DNA of 64,000 nucleotides from Clostridiaceae bacterium OM02-2AC (GTDB lineage Bacteria; Bacillota_I; Bacilli_A; Erysipelotrichales; Erysipelotrichaceae), in contig QULU01000004.1 in assembly GCA_003481775.1 (NCBI GenBank), positions 113,829-177,828 of the forward strand, in the 5' to 3' direction. The first letter of the stretch is position 1, and each line of letters starts with the position of its first letter. This document shows positions 8,362 through 17,680 of the stretch, piece by piece. The notes beneath the pieces were generated by a model. It was not told where the DNA came from. It did not search any database and saw nothing but the letters and a program-made list of their open reading frames with translations. A program made the position numbers and the translations under genes.

Positions 8362-9530
8362 TGTACGAAAAATTTTTAAGTCAGCACGTACAAACCATTA
8401 AGCCAAGCGGTATACGAAAATATTTTGACCTCGCCAGTGAAATGGAAGGTGTAATTTCTCTGGGTGTCGGAGAGCCGGATTTTGACACACCATGGCACAT
8501 CCGTGAGGCTGCTATTTATTCGATTGAGAGTGGTAAAACACATTATACAGCAAATCAGGGTCTGCTGGAGCTGCGCGAGGAAATCTGTCTTTACCAGAAG
8601 CGCCGTTTCCAGCTGGAGTATGACCCTGTGGATAACGTTATCGTAACGGTCGGCGGAAGCGAAGCTATAGATATCGCCATGCGTGCCATTGTGAATCCGG
8701 GGGATGAGGTCATCCTGATGGAGCCAAGCTATGTAGCCTATACACCAAGTGTTGAGCTTACCGGTGCGCTACCCGTGCATATCAAACTGGAGCATGAGGA
8801 TCAGTTCAAGCTGACACCGGAAAAGCTGAAAGCTGCAATCACACCGAAGACCAAAGCAATTTTGATGAATTTCCCGAGTAATCCAACCGGCGGTGTCATG
8901 ACGAGGGAGGATTATGCAAAGCTTGTTCCGATACTGAAGGAACACGAGATTATCGTTATTAGTGATGAAATCTATGCAGAGCTGACCTATGACGGGACCT
9001 TCTGTTCTCCTGCCAATTTTGATGAGATCAAGGATCAGGTTATCATCATCAGCGGCTTCTCCAAGGCGTATGCCATGACTGGCTGGCGGCTTGGCTATGT
9101 GCTTGCGAACAAGACCTTCACAGATGCCATGAATAAGATTCACCAGTATATCATCATGTCCGCACCAACAGCTGCGCAATATGGTGCCATAGATGCATTG
9201 CGTAATGGAGATATACATGTCGCAGAGATGCGGGAATCCTATATGACAAGAAGAAACTTTATTACAAAGGGCTTCAACCGTATCGGTCTTCCAACGCATC
9301 TGCCGCATGGTGCCTTCTATATCTTTCCGGATATTCGCGGTACCGGATTGACCAGTGATGAATTCTGCGTACAACTGCTGGAGGATCAGCGCGTTGCCTG
9401 TGTACCGGGGACAGCCTTCGGTGATGCAGGAGAGGGGTTCATTCGTGTATCCTATGCCTACAGTATTGACCACATTCGTGAGGCTATCGAACGTATTGAC
9501 CGCTTCATGGAAAAATTCAGACAGAAGTAA
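8361..9530 (+). CDS. patA: PLP-dependent class I/II aminotransferase (PatA-like)
   Basis: This 389-residue fold-type I aminotransferase moves an amino group between an amino acid and a 2-oxo acid in the cytosol. Visible landmarks are GVGEPDFDTP near 35, NPTGG near 172, DEIYAEL for PLP binding, the Schiff-base lysine in SGFSKAYAMTGWRLGY near 235, and the substrate-carboxylate arginine in GFIRVSYA near 366. It belongs to the aspartate/aromatic aminotransferase group close to PatA, which acts in lysine and methionine metabolism in Bacillus; the exact substrate cannot be read from sequence. It is coupled to the upstream Lrp-type regulator and followed by a strong terminator. Confidence 0.92.
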   Translation: MYEKFLSQHVQTIKPSGIRKYFDLASEMEGVISLGVGEPDFDTPWHIREAAIYSIESGKTHYTANQGLLELREEICLYQKRRFQLEYDPVDNVIVTVGGSEAIDIAMRAIVNPGDEVILMEPSYVAYTPSVELTGALPVHIKLEHEDQFKLTPEKLKAAITPKTKAILMNFPSNPTGGVMTREDYAKLVPILKEHEIIVISDEIYAELTYDGTFCSPANFDEIKDQVIIISGFSKAYAMTGWRLGYVLANKTFTDAMNKIHQYIIMSAPTAAQYGAIDALRNGDIHVAEMRESYMTRRNFITKGFNRIGLPTHLPHGAFYIFPDIRGTGLTSDEFCVQLLEDQRVACVPGTAFGDAGEGFIRVSYAYSIDHIREAIERIDRFMEKFRQK

Positions 9531-9532
9531 AC

Positions 9533-9571
9533 AGCGAGCCTTTGCCATGTTGTGCAGAGGCTCGCTTCTTC
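9533..9571 (+). terminator. Intrinsic terminator of the aminotransferase operon
   Basis: A 9-bp perfect stem, AGCGAGCCT (9533-9541) with AGGCTCGCT (9558-9566), is followed by TCTT. A second imperfect hairpin (CAGACC/GGTCTG) with a T-rich tail follows at about 9591-9650. Confidence 0.8.
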
Positions 9572-9719
9572 CTGTATTACCAAAAGACGCAGACCTTCCT
9601 TTTCCATGGGAAATAGGTCTGAGCCTTTTCTTTTTGATCCTTATTACTGTTTCCTGCGATTGCTTGCTAACTGCATCCGGTTTTCTTAAAAAGCCTTCCC
9701 GGCATTTCGCTCTGTTTGT

Positions 9720-10622
9720 TTACAGCTCCAGCTCCAGCTGCTCCACATTCTTTTTCTCTACCACCTGCAGCATTGTTTCCCCCTTACGCGGTGGCTCCAG
9801 GCGATCTATGAGGAATTTCACATTGGTGAATGCCGTTCTGCGATATTCCATCAGCGGCTTCACATACCGTCGAAATGTGTCTCTGGTAAAGAATTCCTCA
9901 GCCTGTTCATCACTTCCATAGCTTAGATTCCATGCGGTAAGTGCCAGCTCCAGAACACTGCTTTTCTGGTCCTGCCCCTTCATCCGCAAGATCCCGCTCA
10001 AAGGTTGCAGATAATCGGAAAAAAGCTCTTCCTTTTTTTCGTGCATATTGCGCTTTAGCACCGTGAAGGAAGCCGTCTCATGCTCTGACAGCAGGGCACC
10101 TTTCTCCATAGCGATACCGCGATATTCCTCAAAGAGCTCTATTACGAAGGATAGCTCTGTAATTGCCTGCGTGTTTCCGATGCTATCGAGGATGAAATGA
10201 TTTTTATATGGCAGGATAGCATACTGCACCATGCAGGGTAGTGTCTGATTGCGCAGCATGAAATCCAGAGAATCTGTAATCCCCTTTACGCCATATAGCG
10301 TTTTGCCTTTACGATCCATTACAAAGGTATACTCCTGCTCATACTGCATGACATACAGCTGCTGCTTACGGCAGCCTTGAAACCGTGCAATACAGGCGGC
10401 ATCCTCCTTTGGCAGCTGTGGATGAAGCTTGAGGTACTGCTCAATGAGACGCTTGCTTGCCTGCTCATTGCGGAACACGATCGTACTCCCCACATGACAC
10501 AGATGCTCCATATTTTCCATGGTTATTTTTGCTTTTTTATTCTTTGTTCGATATGCGTACAGGAACAGACCGCTAAGCAGATTGATGACATGTCTTGCCT
10601 CCTGTGCAGGTAAATGATCCAT
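9720..10622 (-). CDS. Hypothetical protein, 300 residues
   Basis: I do not recognise this family. The start is placed at 10622 because AAGGGAGAAG lies just upstream; a longer frame to 10670 has no ribosome binding site. The protein is soluble, without a signal peptide. It has a mainly helical N-terminus (VINLLSGLFLYAYRT), a central mixed region and a helical charged C-terminus ending EKKNVEQLELEL. It follows the MATE gene by 51 bases on the same strand and may be co-transcribed with it. It is also read towards the converging aminotransferase operon. No functional inference is possible. Confidence 0.7.
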   Translation of the reverse strand: MDHLPAQEARHVINLLSGLFLYAYRTKNKKAKITMENMEHLCHVGSTIVFRNEQASKRLIEQYLKLHPQLPKEDAACIARFQGCRKQQLYVMQYEQEYTFVMDRKGKTLYGVKGITDSLDFMLRNQTLPCMVQYAILPYKNHFILDSIGNTQAITELSFVIELFEEYRGIAMEKGALLSEHETASFTVLKRNMHEKKEELFSDYLQPLSGILRMKGQDQKSSVLELALTAWNLSYGSDEQAEEFFTRDTFRRYVKPLMEYRRTAFTNVKFLIDRLEPPRKGETMLQVVEKKNVEQLELEL

Positions 10623-10673
10623 AATGACTTCTCCCTTATTTTTTATATGTATATAGTAGCATAATTTCAAGCC

Positions 10674-12050
10674 CTATGCGCCGTTTATTTCACATTCCTG
10701 TTCCTTATGAACAAGCACATGAATCCATTTTTTAGAGCGAAAGCGCCATAGTGTTACCATAGCCTTTACCAGCTCATCACTAAAGGACAGAGCTACCACC
10801 CAGTGAAGCGGCAGCTTCCAGACAACTGCCGCAAGAAAAGACATGGGGATTGCCACACACCATATACCAATCAAATCGCAGAACATACAGAACTTTGTAT
10901 CACCACCGGAGCGAAGAATTCCACATATGTGTACATAGGACATCATTTTCGGTGTAGTATACAAGGCATAGGCGATCAACGTCAGGTTTAGCATCTGACT
11001 GGTTACAGCATCATACTTATAAACAGCAATGATCGTACCCTTCAATAGCAGAAGAGCAGCTGTCATTACCAGACAAAAGCCTATATTGATGCCGATGAAG
11101 ATTCTTCCATATGCGTATGCGAGCTTTGTATGATTTCTTCCCAGCTCATTGCCAATCATCACAGCACAGGCATTCCCCAGTCCAAAGAACACACACTGAA
11201 ACAGATCATTGATTACACTGGCCACCTGTACAACGGCTACCGCACTCGTTCCCAGCAACCCATATGCGATGAAACAGACCGTTGTTCCGATACTCCAAGC
11301 ACTTTCACTCATGGCAACCGGAAGCGCAGTTTTCACGACACGCTTCATCAACGGCAGATCAAGCCTGCGAATGGTTGCGCCGTCAACTGCCAGCGGATGA
11401 TCCTCACTGAAATAAACATAACCGAGAATTAACAGCATTTCCACAAACCTTGCGGTCAATGTAGCGATAGCAGCGCCCTCAACGCCCAAGCGCGGTAAAT
11501 GAAAATTCCCAAAGATCAGTCCGTAATTCAAAGCCGTGTTGATGGTTATTGCCAGCACGCTGGCAAGGGTAGGAATCTTCAGATTATGAATAGCGCGTGA
11601 ATTGAAGCTCATAAGAAAAGAAAACGCAGTCATCAGATATGTAAAGCAGGTTATGCGCAGATAAGAGGCTCCGATTGCCACCACACCCGCTTCCCTTACA
11701 AACAGATGCAGAATCTGCGGTGCGAATACCAGAGCAAGCACAACGGTAAACAAGGCAAGAAAAAAGCCGATACGCATCTCAATCGCGATCACCTTGCGGA
11801 TATTCCTGACATCGCGGATTCCCCAGTATTGGGATACATAAATACTCGAGCCGCTGTAAATCCCAAAACAGATAATGGAAAAAATAAAGTATACCTTATT
11901 GGCTGCCCCTACAGCTGCCAGCTCTCCCACACCGATACTTCCGATCATGAAGGTATCGATCATATTCAGACTCAATGAAATAATCTGCTGTAAAACAATC
12001 GGTAATCCGATGGTCAGAAGCAGACGTATAAAAACCTTTCGATCTATCAT
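10674..12050 (-). CDS. MATE-family multidrug/cation antiporter
   Basis: This 458-residue integral membrane protein has about twelve hydrophobic segments in two homologous halves, typical of NorM/MatE exporters. These pump cationic drugs or metabolites outward in exchange for Na+ or H+. The N-terminal half begins TIGLPIVLQQIISLSLNMID, a family hallmark, and the second half restarts with LPVAMSESAWSIG near 245. The start at 12050 is preceded by GAGGTGATAGC. The C-terminus is an ordinary basic cytoplasmic tail. Substrate cannot be predicted. The hypothetical gene follows in the same direction. Confidence 0.93.
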   Translation of the reverse strand: MIDRKVFIRLLLTIGLPIVLQQIISLSLNMIDTFMIGSIGVGELAAVGAANKVYFIFSIICFGIYSGSSIYVSQYWGIRDVRNIRKVIAIEMRIGFFLALFTVVLALVFAPQILHLFVREAGVVAIGASYLRITCFTYLMTAFSFLMSFNSRAIHNLKIPTLASVLAITINTALNYGLIFGNFHLPRLGVEGAAIATLTARFVEMLLILGYVYFSEDHPLAVDGATIRRLDLPLMKRVVKTALPVAMSESAWSIGTTVCFIAYGLLGTSAVAVVQVASVINDLFQCVFFGLGNACAVMIGNELGRNHTKLAYAYGRIFIGINIGFCLVMTAALLLLKGTIIAVYKYDAVTSQMLNLTLIAYALYTTPKMMSYVHICGILRSGGDTKFCMFCDLIGIWCVAIPMSFLAAVVWKLPLHWVVALSFSDELVKAMVTLWRFRSKKWIHVLVHKEQECEINGA

Positions 12051-12237
12051 GCTATCACCTCAAACTGAGAGTAATTTTATCATACTTTCCTATCGGGAAG
12101 CAATCATGCTTATAAGCGTAGGAATCCGCTTTGTAATAATTTAAGGAAGGTAATATACTCCTCTGAGAACGTATGCTTTTGGTTCGTGCAGGATTCAAAT
12201 ACACGATTATCCTTTATCATACCGCGCGATTCAGGAT

Positions 12238-12354
12238 ATGAAAAAAGGACACCGCAGCGCCCTTTTTTCATGTATCATGCTCAGACTTCATGACACAACG
12301 ACATCTGTAAACAAAGGATGTCCATTGCCATGGGATGATAACATCATTCCTGAC
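12238..12354 (-). ncRNA. Candidate small RNA with its own promoter box and terminator
   Basis: In the 421-base gap between the MATE gene and the PRD regulator, a TATAAT (12366-12361, minus strand) lies about 90 bases upstream of a strong hairpin ending in CTTTTTT (ATGAAAAAAGG at 12238-12248 with CCTTTTTTCAT at 12261-12271, symmetrical). No gene ends nearby on either strand, so the terminator has no other customer. A transcript of about 115 bases would contain only an 18-codon frame without a ribosome binding site. The -35 is poor, so this remains a candidate. The rest of the gap shows nothing else. Confidence 0.35.
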
Positions 12355-12471
12355 ATCTTTATTATACCGCAGATATGCCAAAATACCTATGCAGAATTTA
12401 CCGTAATAAAACGGTAAAGCTGTACGAAGCCTGCATCTGCTATTCGTGCTATACTAATGGTGTGATGAACA

Positions 12472-13959
12472 ATGAAACCATATATTTTATATCAGCTTCT
12501 GGAGCAGCTGATTGCTACACCCTACTGCACCGCCTCCTCGCTGGCAAAGCAGCTGGCGCTTTCTGAAAAAACCGTACGCACCTATCTGAAGCATACGGAG
12601 CCTTTGTTGTCTGATTTTGCATTATCGCTCATGCGCAAGCCGGGCTGTGGAATCACACTGTCCGGAAGCAGAGAAAACATGATGAGACTGCAAAACTATC
12701 TGCTAAAGGAAAAGACACACTGCCCCCTTGTCGCTCCGATGGAACGCGTCAGCTACATCCTATACAGCCTGCTGCGCTTTTCACATACACTGCACATGTA
12801 TCAGCTGGAGGAGATATTACACATATCCCGCAGCTCTCTATATGCAGACATACGAAGGGCAGACCAATGGCTGCGGACGTATCATCTGACTATCACGCAT
12901 ACAAGAAGCGGTATACAGATAACACAAGGAGAAAAGCGCATACGCAAAGCATTGGCACAGCTGGTTAATGAATTGCACGAAACACGCACCATAACCTTCC
13001 ATAAGACGCTGAATGACTTTGTTGAGGATTGCTTTTCAAACAATATAGTAAAAAAGAATATCTTGTTCTATATCCATCAGTTTGAAGTATACAGCTTGCT
13101 GCAGCTCAATCAAGCAGATAAAGAATTTGTCAGTGTTTTGTATTATATCGCGCTGGATCGTATATCCAGAGGACATCATGTAAGCATTTTGAGTCGAAAT
13201 CCATTGCAGGAATCAGCATTGTTTCAACGCATAATGAACCTGCACACAGAAATAGAAGACGATTTACAGCAGAGGATTCCCAACGAAGAACTTTCCTACG
13301 CCTTGTCTATCCTTCTAACATTAAAGAACACTAATACGGAATTACTGCAAACTCCTGAAATACAAGCAGCCTGCAAAGAAATCCTGCGGCGCTTCACACC
13401 GTCACTTTATGAGCGCTACCCGAAAATTGACAGTGTTAAATTTGAAAAACGGCTCTTCCAGCATTTATCAAATGTTCTGGAAAAATCTGTCTACTATTAT
13501 GAATATGACAATCCGCTGAAGGATACTATTAAAACGGAATTTCCGCTTCCTTATCATATGGCTTCCTCCATGAACGAAATTGTTCAGGAGATTTGTGGTA
13601 TACAGCTTCCAGAGGATGAAATATCCTACATCACCCTTCACATAGCGGCTGCTTTGCAATACACGCTACAGCCATTAGAGGCAATCTTTTTATATGAGCA
13701 TCGCTATAGTGAGCTTATCTTCTCCATCAGTTTGCTGCAAACGCATATACAGGAGGTGGAAATTCGCCGTGTGATACGCTGGCAGGAGGTTACCGATACG
13801 GATTTGTGGATGCACTATCCTATCATTTTTTCCACCTTTCCCCTTATTGTACCTCCGTCGGTTCACTGGTATCAGATTCCAATGCTGCCGGACCGGATAT
13901 TTCTACAGCATCTGCGGGATGATATACGAAGCATCTTCAATCATCAGAATCATTTCTAA
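12472..13959 (+). CDS. PRD-containing transcriptional regulator (BglG/MtlR-like), orphan
   Basis: This 495-residue regulator starts with a DeoR/Mga-type winged helix (about 1-60; ASSLAKQLALSEKTVRTYL). A second HTH follows (about 95-150, LEEILHISRSSLYADI), then PRD-type helical domains (about 170-390, with histidines in LPYHMASS and ITLHIAAAL). The C-terminus resembles an EIIB-like domain (about 400-490). The EIIB-like part has no obvious phospho-cysteine, and there is no EIIA domain. PRD regulators respond to PTS phosphorylation state. Unlike the two other such regulators in this window it has no PTS operon beside it, so its target is unknown. The ribosome binding site is weak. Confidence 0.8.
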   Translation: MKPYILYQLLEQLIATPYCTASSLAKQLALSEKTVRTYLKHTEPLLSDFALSLMRKPGCGITLSGSRENMMRLQNYLLKEKTHCPLVAPMERVSYILYSLLRFSHTLHMYQLEEILHISRSSLYADIRRADQWLRTYHLTITHTRSGIQITQGEKRIRKALAQLVNELHETRTITFHKTLNDFVEDCFSNNIVKKNILFYIHQFEVYSLLQLNQADKEFVSVLYYIALDRISRGHHVSILSRNPLQESALFQRIMNLHTEIEDDLQQRIPNEELSYALSILLTLKNTNTELLQTPEIQAACKEILRRFTPSLYERYPKIDSVKFEKRLFQHLSNVLEKSVYYYEYDNPLKDTIKTEFPLPYHMASSMNEIVQEICGIQLPEDEISYITLHIAAALQYTLQPLEAIFLYEHRYSELIFSISLLQTHIQEVEIRRVIRWQEVTDTDLWMHYPIIFSTFPLIVPPSVHWYQIPMLPDRIFLQHLRDDIRSIFNHQNHF

Positions 13960-14004
13960 CAGAGCAAGGCTATGTACCTTTCGTGATACCTTCGTTTCAA
14001 CAAG

Positions 14005-14086
14005 AAAAAAGGGCTGCATCGAACAGTTCATGACATCAACCGTTGCTTCCTTGATTGATGCCATCAGCTGCTATTGAGCAGTCCTT
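14005..14086 (-). terminator. Terminator of the HAD/iron-ADH operon
   Basis: On the minus strand GGACTGC (14084-14078) pairs with GCAGCCC (14017-14011). A long inner helix (CAGCTGATGGCATCAATCAA against TTGATGTCATGAACTG) lies inside, followed by TTTTTTCTTG. It may also stop the converging PRD regulator transcript. Confidence 0.75.
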
Positions 14087-14087
14087 T

Positions 14088-14906
14088 TCATCGTAAAATA
14101 TATCGCTGTATTGCTTTTGCAACCCCGTCATCCATGAAATCCGAAGTGATAATATCACAGGAAGCCTGAATTTCTTCGCTTGCATTTGCCATGGCTACGG
14201 TTAGCCCTGCTTCCGCAAACATAGGAAGATCATTTCTCGCATCACCAAAAGCCATGAACTCCTCTTTTCCTAAATGCAGAGATTGCAGTACAGCTTTTAT
14301 AGCATTCCCTTTATGTACACCGCCGGCAGTGATATCAAAGCTGATGGGCTGATAATCGGTTACCGTGGTATTCTCTATACATTCTATCTGTTTTCTTACC
14401 TGTAAAAGTCGTTCGGCCTGCATATCATAGACCAGAATCTTTGCAATATCATGTGCGCTGTGCTTTAACGTCTCCCAGCTCATACCGGTATAGGATTTCA
14501 CCTGTATATCCACCGGCAGCTGTTCATTGATATGATCATACAAAAATCGCTCATCATAAGGCTCTGTTGTAAAGAATTCGTGCTTTCCCTTGAAAAATGC
14601 ATGTGCATGTACATGCTCCTTCAGCACGTCGATAATCTGATACAGGACATGTGACTCTATCGTATGGGTAATACACGTCGTCCCTATTTCATATATTGCC
14701 CCATTTGAGGAAATGACCCGTACGGCCGGATGAATTTTTTCCGCAATCATTTTCGTAAAGCAGTAAGGTCGTCCGCTGATCAGATATATCTGTATATTTC
14801 GTTTTACACATTCCCGCAATATTCGGATGTTTTCTTCACTTACCGAGTTATCCCTTCTCAGCAAAGTCCCATCCAGATCAAGACCGATCAGACGAATCTC
14901 AGGCAT
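14088..14906 (-). CDS. HAD-superfamily Cof-type phosphatase
   Basis: This 272-residue Cof/YidA-type HAD hydrolase dephosphorylates small sugar phosphates or related metabolites. Motif I is DLDGTLL with both catalytic aspartates near 10-12; motif II is ISGRP near 44; the motif III lysine is in HKGNAIKAVL; motif IV is GDARNDLPMF. The C2B cap lies between motifs II and III. Its start overlaps the last 8 bases of the iron alcohol dehydrogenase gene, so the two are coupled. It probably acts on a product in the same route, but the substrate is not shown by sequence. Confidence 0.9.
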   Translation of the reverse strand: MPEIRLIGLDLDGTLLRRDNSVSEENIRILRECVKRNIQIYLISGRPYCFTKMIAEKIHPAVRVISSNGAIYEIGTTCITHTIESHVLYQIIDVLKEHVHAHAFFKGKHEFFTTEPYDERFLYDHINEQLPVDIQVKSYTGMSWETLKHSAHDIAKILVYDMQAERLLQVRKQIECIENTTVTDYQPISFDITAGGVHKGNAIKAVLQSLHLGKEEFMAFGDARNDLPMFAEAGLTVAMANASEEIQASCDIITSDFMDDGVAKAIQRYILR

Positions 14907-16017
14907 ACGCGTCTTTCAGTATGGCCTCCAGTTCTTCTCTGCTTCCAAATGGCAGATGATCCAGGATTGGAGATGCCAGAATTTCACGGAATTCTTCCTC
15001 GCTGACATTGAAATCCTTCAGCTTCTTATGAAGTCCGATTGTTTCCAGAAAGGTGACCATAGCAGTGTGCAGATCATCGCTGCCAAACAGCTTCGCCACA
15101 TCCGCAAAGCGTTCCTTGTTTTTCTCTGCCATATGCTGAATAAACGCAGGGAATACGACAGCCAGTGCTTCCCCATGCGGCAGATGTACGATACCACCGA
15201 TAATCTCAGAGAGCGGATGCGGTGCGCTTGCACCGGAGTTTGCCAGTGCACGTCCTGCCAAGGTATCAGCAAGACACATGCTTGTACGGAAATCCAGATT
15301 CTGCGGATCGTCCAGTACCCGTGGCAGATTTTCAATCACCAGACGCATAGCCTCCATGGAATCCATTGCGCTGTAAGGAGAAGCGTTGGCATTGATATAG
15401 CTCTCAAACGCATGGGTAAATGCATCAAAGCCGGTGGCAGCACTCATGCGCTTTGGCAGTGTCAGCATCAGCTGCGGGTCCAGAATTGTCTCCTGCGAGA
15501 AGTTATCCGGATGAAAGAATGTGATTTTCTCTTTTCCTCTGGTGATAACCGCTGCCTGCGTTACCTGAGAACCCGTTCCTGAGGTAGTCGGAACACTTAA
15601 CAAGGGCAGATGCTTTTCACTGTAGGATGGATAATATTCAAACGGTGAGCTGTATTCGTCAAACAGATAATCCCAGTCGATCGACGCCTTTCCATTCGCA
15701 AATGCAATCGCCTTTGCTGTATCAATCGAGCTTCCTCCTCCAACTGCCAGTACAAAGTCAGCTGGTTCTTCCTTCAGCATAGCAAAGCCCTGCTCTACGA
15801 TTTCCACACTAGGATTCGGTTCTACTTTATCAAAGTGAACGACGCGGATTCCTTCTGCGTTCAACAGTTTTTTCACACGCTCATATAACGGCTGCAGGGG
15901 AGCATCCGGCGTTGTCACGAGAAAACAGGTCTTTCCATAGCTTCTGCATACATGCCCCAGCTCATTCAGCTGTCCGGCACCAAAATGAATCTTTGTTGGC
16001 TGATAATAATGAAACAT
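14899..16017 (-). CDS. Iron-containing alcohol dehydrogenase
   Basis: This 372-residue group III NAD(P)-dependent dehydrogenase interconverts an aldehyde and an alcohol. The N-terminal Rossmann-like part has the GGGSSID nucleotide motif near 92-98. The metal site is in the C-terminal helical domain: D in TGFDAFTHAFESYI (with H near 206), then H in GASAPHPLSEIIGG and H in HLPHGEALA. The closest general pattern is butanol/1,2-propanediol-type dehydrogenase; the substrate is open. The start at 16017 follows GAGGAGGTATGTAGT, and a TATAAT is 35 bases further upstream. It is coupled to the HAD gene and lies back-to-back with the aldolase-like gene at 16221. Confidence 0.92.
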   Translation of the reverse strand: MFHYYQPTKIHFGAGQLNELGHVCRSYGKTCFLVTTPDAPLQPLYERVKKLLNAEGIRVVHFDKVEPNPSVEIVEQGFAMLKEEPADFVLAVGGGSSIDTAKAIAFANGKASIDWDYLFDEYSSPFEYYPSYSEKHLPLLSVPTTSGTGSQVTQAAVITRGKEKITFFHPDNFSQETILDPQLMLTLPKRMSAATGFDAFTHAFESYINANASPYSAMDSMEAMRLVIENLPRVLDDPQNLDFRTSMCLADTLAGRALANSGASAPHPLSEIIGGIVHLPHGEALAVVFPAFIQHMAEKNKERFADVAKLFGSDDLHTAMVTFLETIGLHKKLKDFNVSEEEFREILASPILDHLPFGSREELEAILKDAYA

Positions 16018-16220
16018 ACTACATACCTCCTCTATACAGCTTCATTATACGTGTTTTTTCATTGCTGTATAGAACATGGATATACGGAGTGCTTCCATAT
16101 CGATACGGAAAAAAATACAGGAAGATACTTACCGCATACTTGTGGAAGCAATCGTTGCATGATCAGCACCTGAATATACGCAGATTTTGTATACTTTAGG
16201 AAAAGAGGAGGAGTGATGGT

Positions 16221-16853
16221 ATGCTGTATCTGATTGACAGTGGAAATGCACAGGAAATAGAAGAAGCCCTGATGCTGGGAGCCAGAGGTGTAACAGCCAA
16301 CACAAGTATGTATCGTAAAAACAATATCCGTCTGCATGATTTCGTACAGGAATATTCCAAAAGGGAGCTTGATTTTTTAAGCGGCGAGGTCATCGGAACC
16401 TATGAGGAAATGCTGAGACAGGCAGAGGAGCTGCTTGCTTTCAGCAGTGATATCGTTATTAAAATCAATTTCTCAAAGGATGGTCTGCATCTGGCAGATA
16501 CCCTGCACAAACGCGGAGTAAAAACGGCAATGACCTTACTCTTCACCATGGGACAGGCAGTAGCCGCCATCAATGCGCACGTGGATTATCTGTTTTTCTT
16601 TATCGGAAGAAACGAGGAGTATGGAAGTGATGCGATGCGTATTCTCAGCGATATGCAGCAGATGATTGAAGCAAAGTGGTATCCGGTAAAAACCGTAGCG
16701 GCATCCATTAAGAACCTTGCCCAGCTGGAGAAGCTGGCTGCAATGGGGGTGGACTACGCCGCAATCCCGTATGCCCTGTATATGAAATCACTCGTTCATC
16801 CGTTGACCGAGAGCGGTGCACGCACGTTTGAGGATGACTTTTATCTGAGATAA
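16221..16853 (+). CDS. Fructose-6-phosphate aldolase/transaldolase-like protein
   Basis: This 210-residue single-domain TIM-barrel protein belongs to the small transaldolase/FSA group. FSA enzymes split fructose 6-phosphate into dihydroxyacetone and glyceraldehyde 3-phosphate through a lysine Schiff base; K81 in DIVIKINF is in the expected place. The segment LFTMGQAVAAINAHVDYLFFFIGR matches the barrel strands that follow, although residues differ from the classical TAVYGAAQ and PYVNR motifs, so specificity may differ. RBS GAGGAGGAG precedes ATG 16221. It has its own terminator. Since free dihydroxyacetone is the product of FSA, the two DhaK/DhaL pairs next door may be functionally linked. Confidence 0.83.
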   Translation: MLYLIDSGNAQEIEEALMLGARGVTANTSMYRKNNIRLHDFVQEYSKRELDFLSGEVIGTYEEMLRQAEELLAFSSDIVIKINFSKDGLHLADTLHKRGVKTAMTLLFTMGQAVAAINAHVDYLFFFIGRNEEYGSDAMRILSDMQQMIEAKWYPVKTVAASIKNLAQLEKLAAMGVDYAAIPYALYMKSLVHPLTESGARTFEDDFYLR

Positions 16854-16891
16854 ATTTGTATCAGGTGGCATAGCGCACTAGAATATCGGTG

Positions 16892-16929
16892 AAAAGGACT
16901 GTAATCCTATTTGGTCACAGTCCTTTTTA
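16892..16929 (+). terminator. Bidirectional intrinsic terminator
   Basis: AAAAGGACTGT (16892-16902) pairs with ACAGTCCTTTT (16917-16927). Both sides are A/T-rich, so it can serve the aldolase-like gene and also the long PTS/dihydroxyacetone-kinase operon ending at 17038. Confidence 0.85.
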
Positions 16930-17037
16930 TATTTTCATCCAAATGCAGCTTACATCAGAAGCCAATAGCAAATCTATTACTATTTCAATCATATGCTCAT
17001 GATTCTTACTTTCCGCCTCCGCTAACAAACATACGGC

Positions 17038-17670
17038 TTACAATGAAGATGCAACCGAATTCATAAATGCTTTCATCATCAGCATAGCAACACAGGCACC
17101 AGGGTCTTTCAGTGTACGACTCATTTCCCCTCTGGTAGCAGCCCTGCCGTGAACCGCTAGCATGGTAGCAGTATTTTCATACCCTGCACAAGCTGCCTCA
17201 TAAGCTTTTTGTGCAAAGCTTTCCATGTCTTCCTCCGTTTCCAGACTGCTTCTCATACTTTGGACAGCCGGATCAATTCCATCCAAAAATGTCTTTTCAT
17301 GCACCTTCGCTTTTCCTCTATGCATGACACCTTCCTCATATGCCTGAAATAACGCAGTTATATGCTTTAAATCAAGCTCATAAACACCCTTCAGCGCTTT
17401 ACCCGCCTGCATAAATCCACTTGCCATCAGGGTTCCCATGGTAGAAGGCACAGCGACAGACATCGCTTTTCCTGCCATATACAGAAGCTTTCCTACATCT
17501 GCTTCATCACTTTTGCATGCATATTCCGCAGCCGCCTGAAAACCATCGCTCATTGTTAATCCAAGATCACCATCTCCAACAATACTATCCTGTTCAATTA
17601 AAAATTCTCTATTTTCCTGCATAATCTGTGCAAAGCAATGCAGCAGTTTTCTTATATAGTTCGCATCCAT
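17038..17670 (-). CDS. DhaL-like kinase subunit, first copy
   Basis: This is a 210-residue all-helical ADP/ATP-binding subunit of the dihydroxyacetone-kinase family. The Mg-nucleotide motif reads VGDGDLGLTM near 35-44, where the usual histidine of DGDHG is leucine. A second conserved stretch, VPSTMGTLMASG (near 80), replaces the canonical GGtsGplyg. ATG 17670 is chosen because AGGAGG precedes it; the longer frame overlaps the DhaK gene. It is the last gene of the 9-kb operon and is separated from its DhaK partner by 10 bases. The changed motifs suggest altered nucleotide handling or substrate relative to copy 2. Confidence 0.86.
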   Translation of the reverse strand: MDANYIRKLLHCFAQIMQENREFLIEQDSIVGDGDLGLTMSDGFQAAAEYACKSDEADVGKLLYMAGKAMSVAVPSTMGTLMASGFMQAGKALKGVYELDLKHITALFQAYEEGVMHRGKAKVHEKTFLDGIDPAVQSMRSSLETEEDMESFAQKAYEAACAGYENTATMLAVHGRAATRGEMSRTLKDPGACVAMLMMKAFMNSVASSL

Positions 17671-17680
17671 CTTGAACCTC

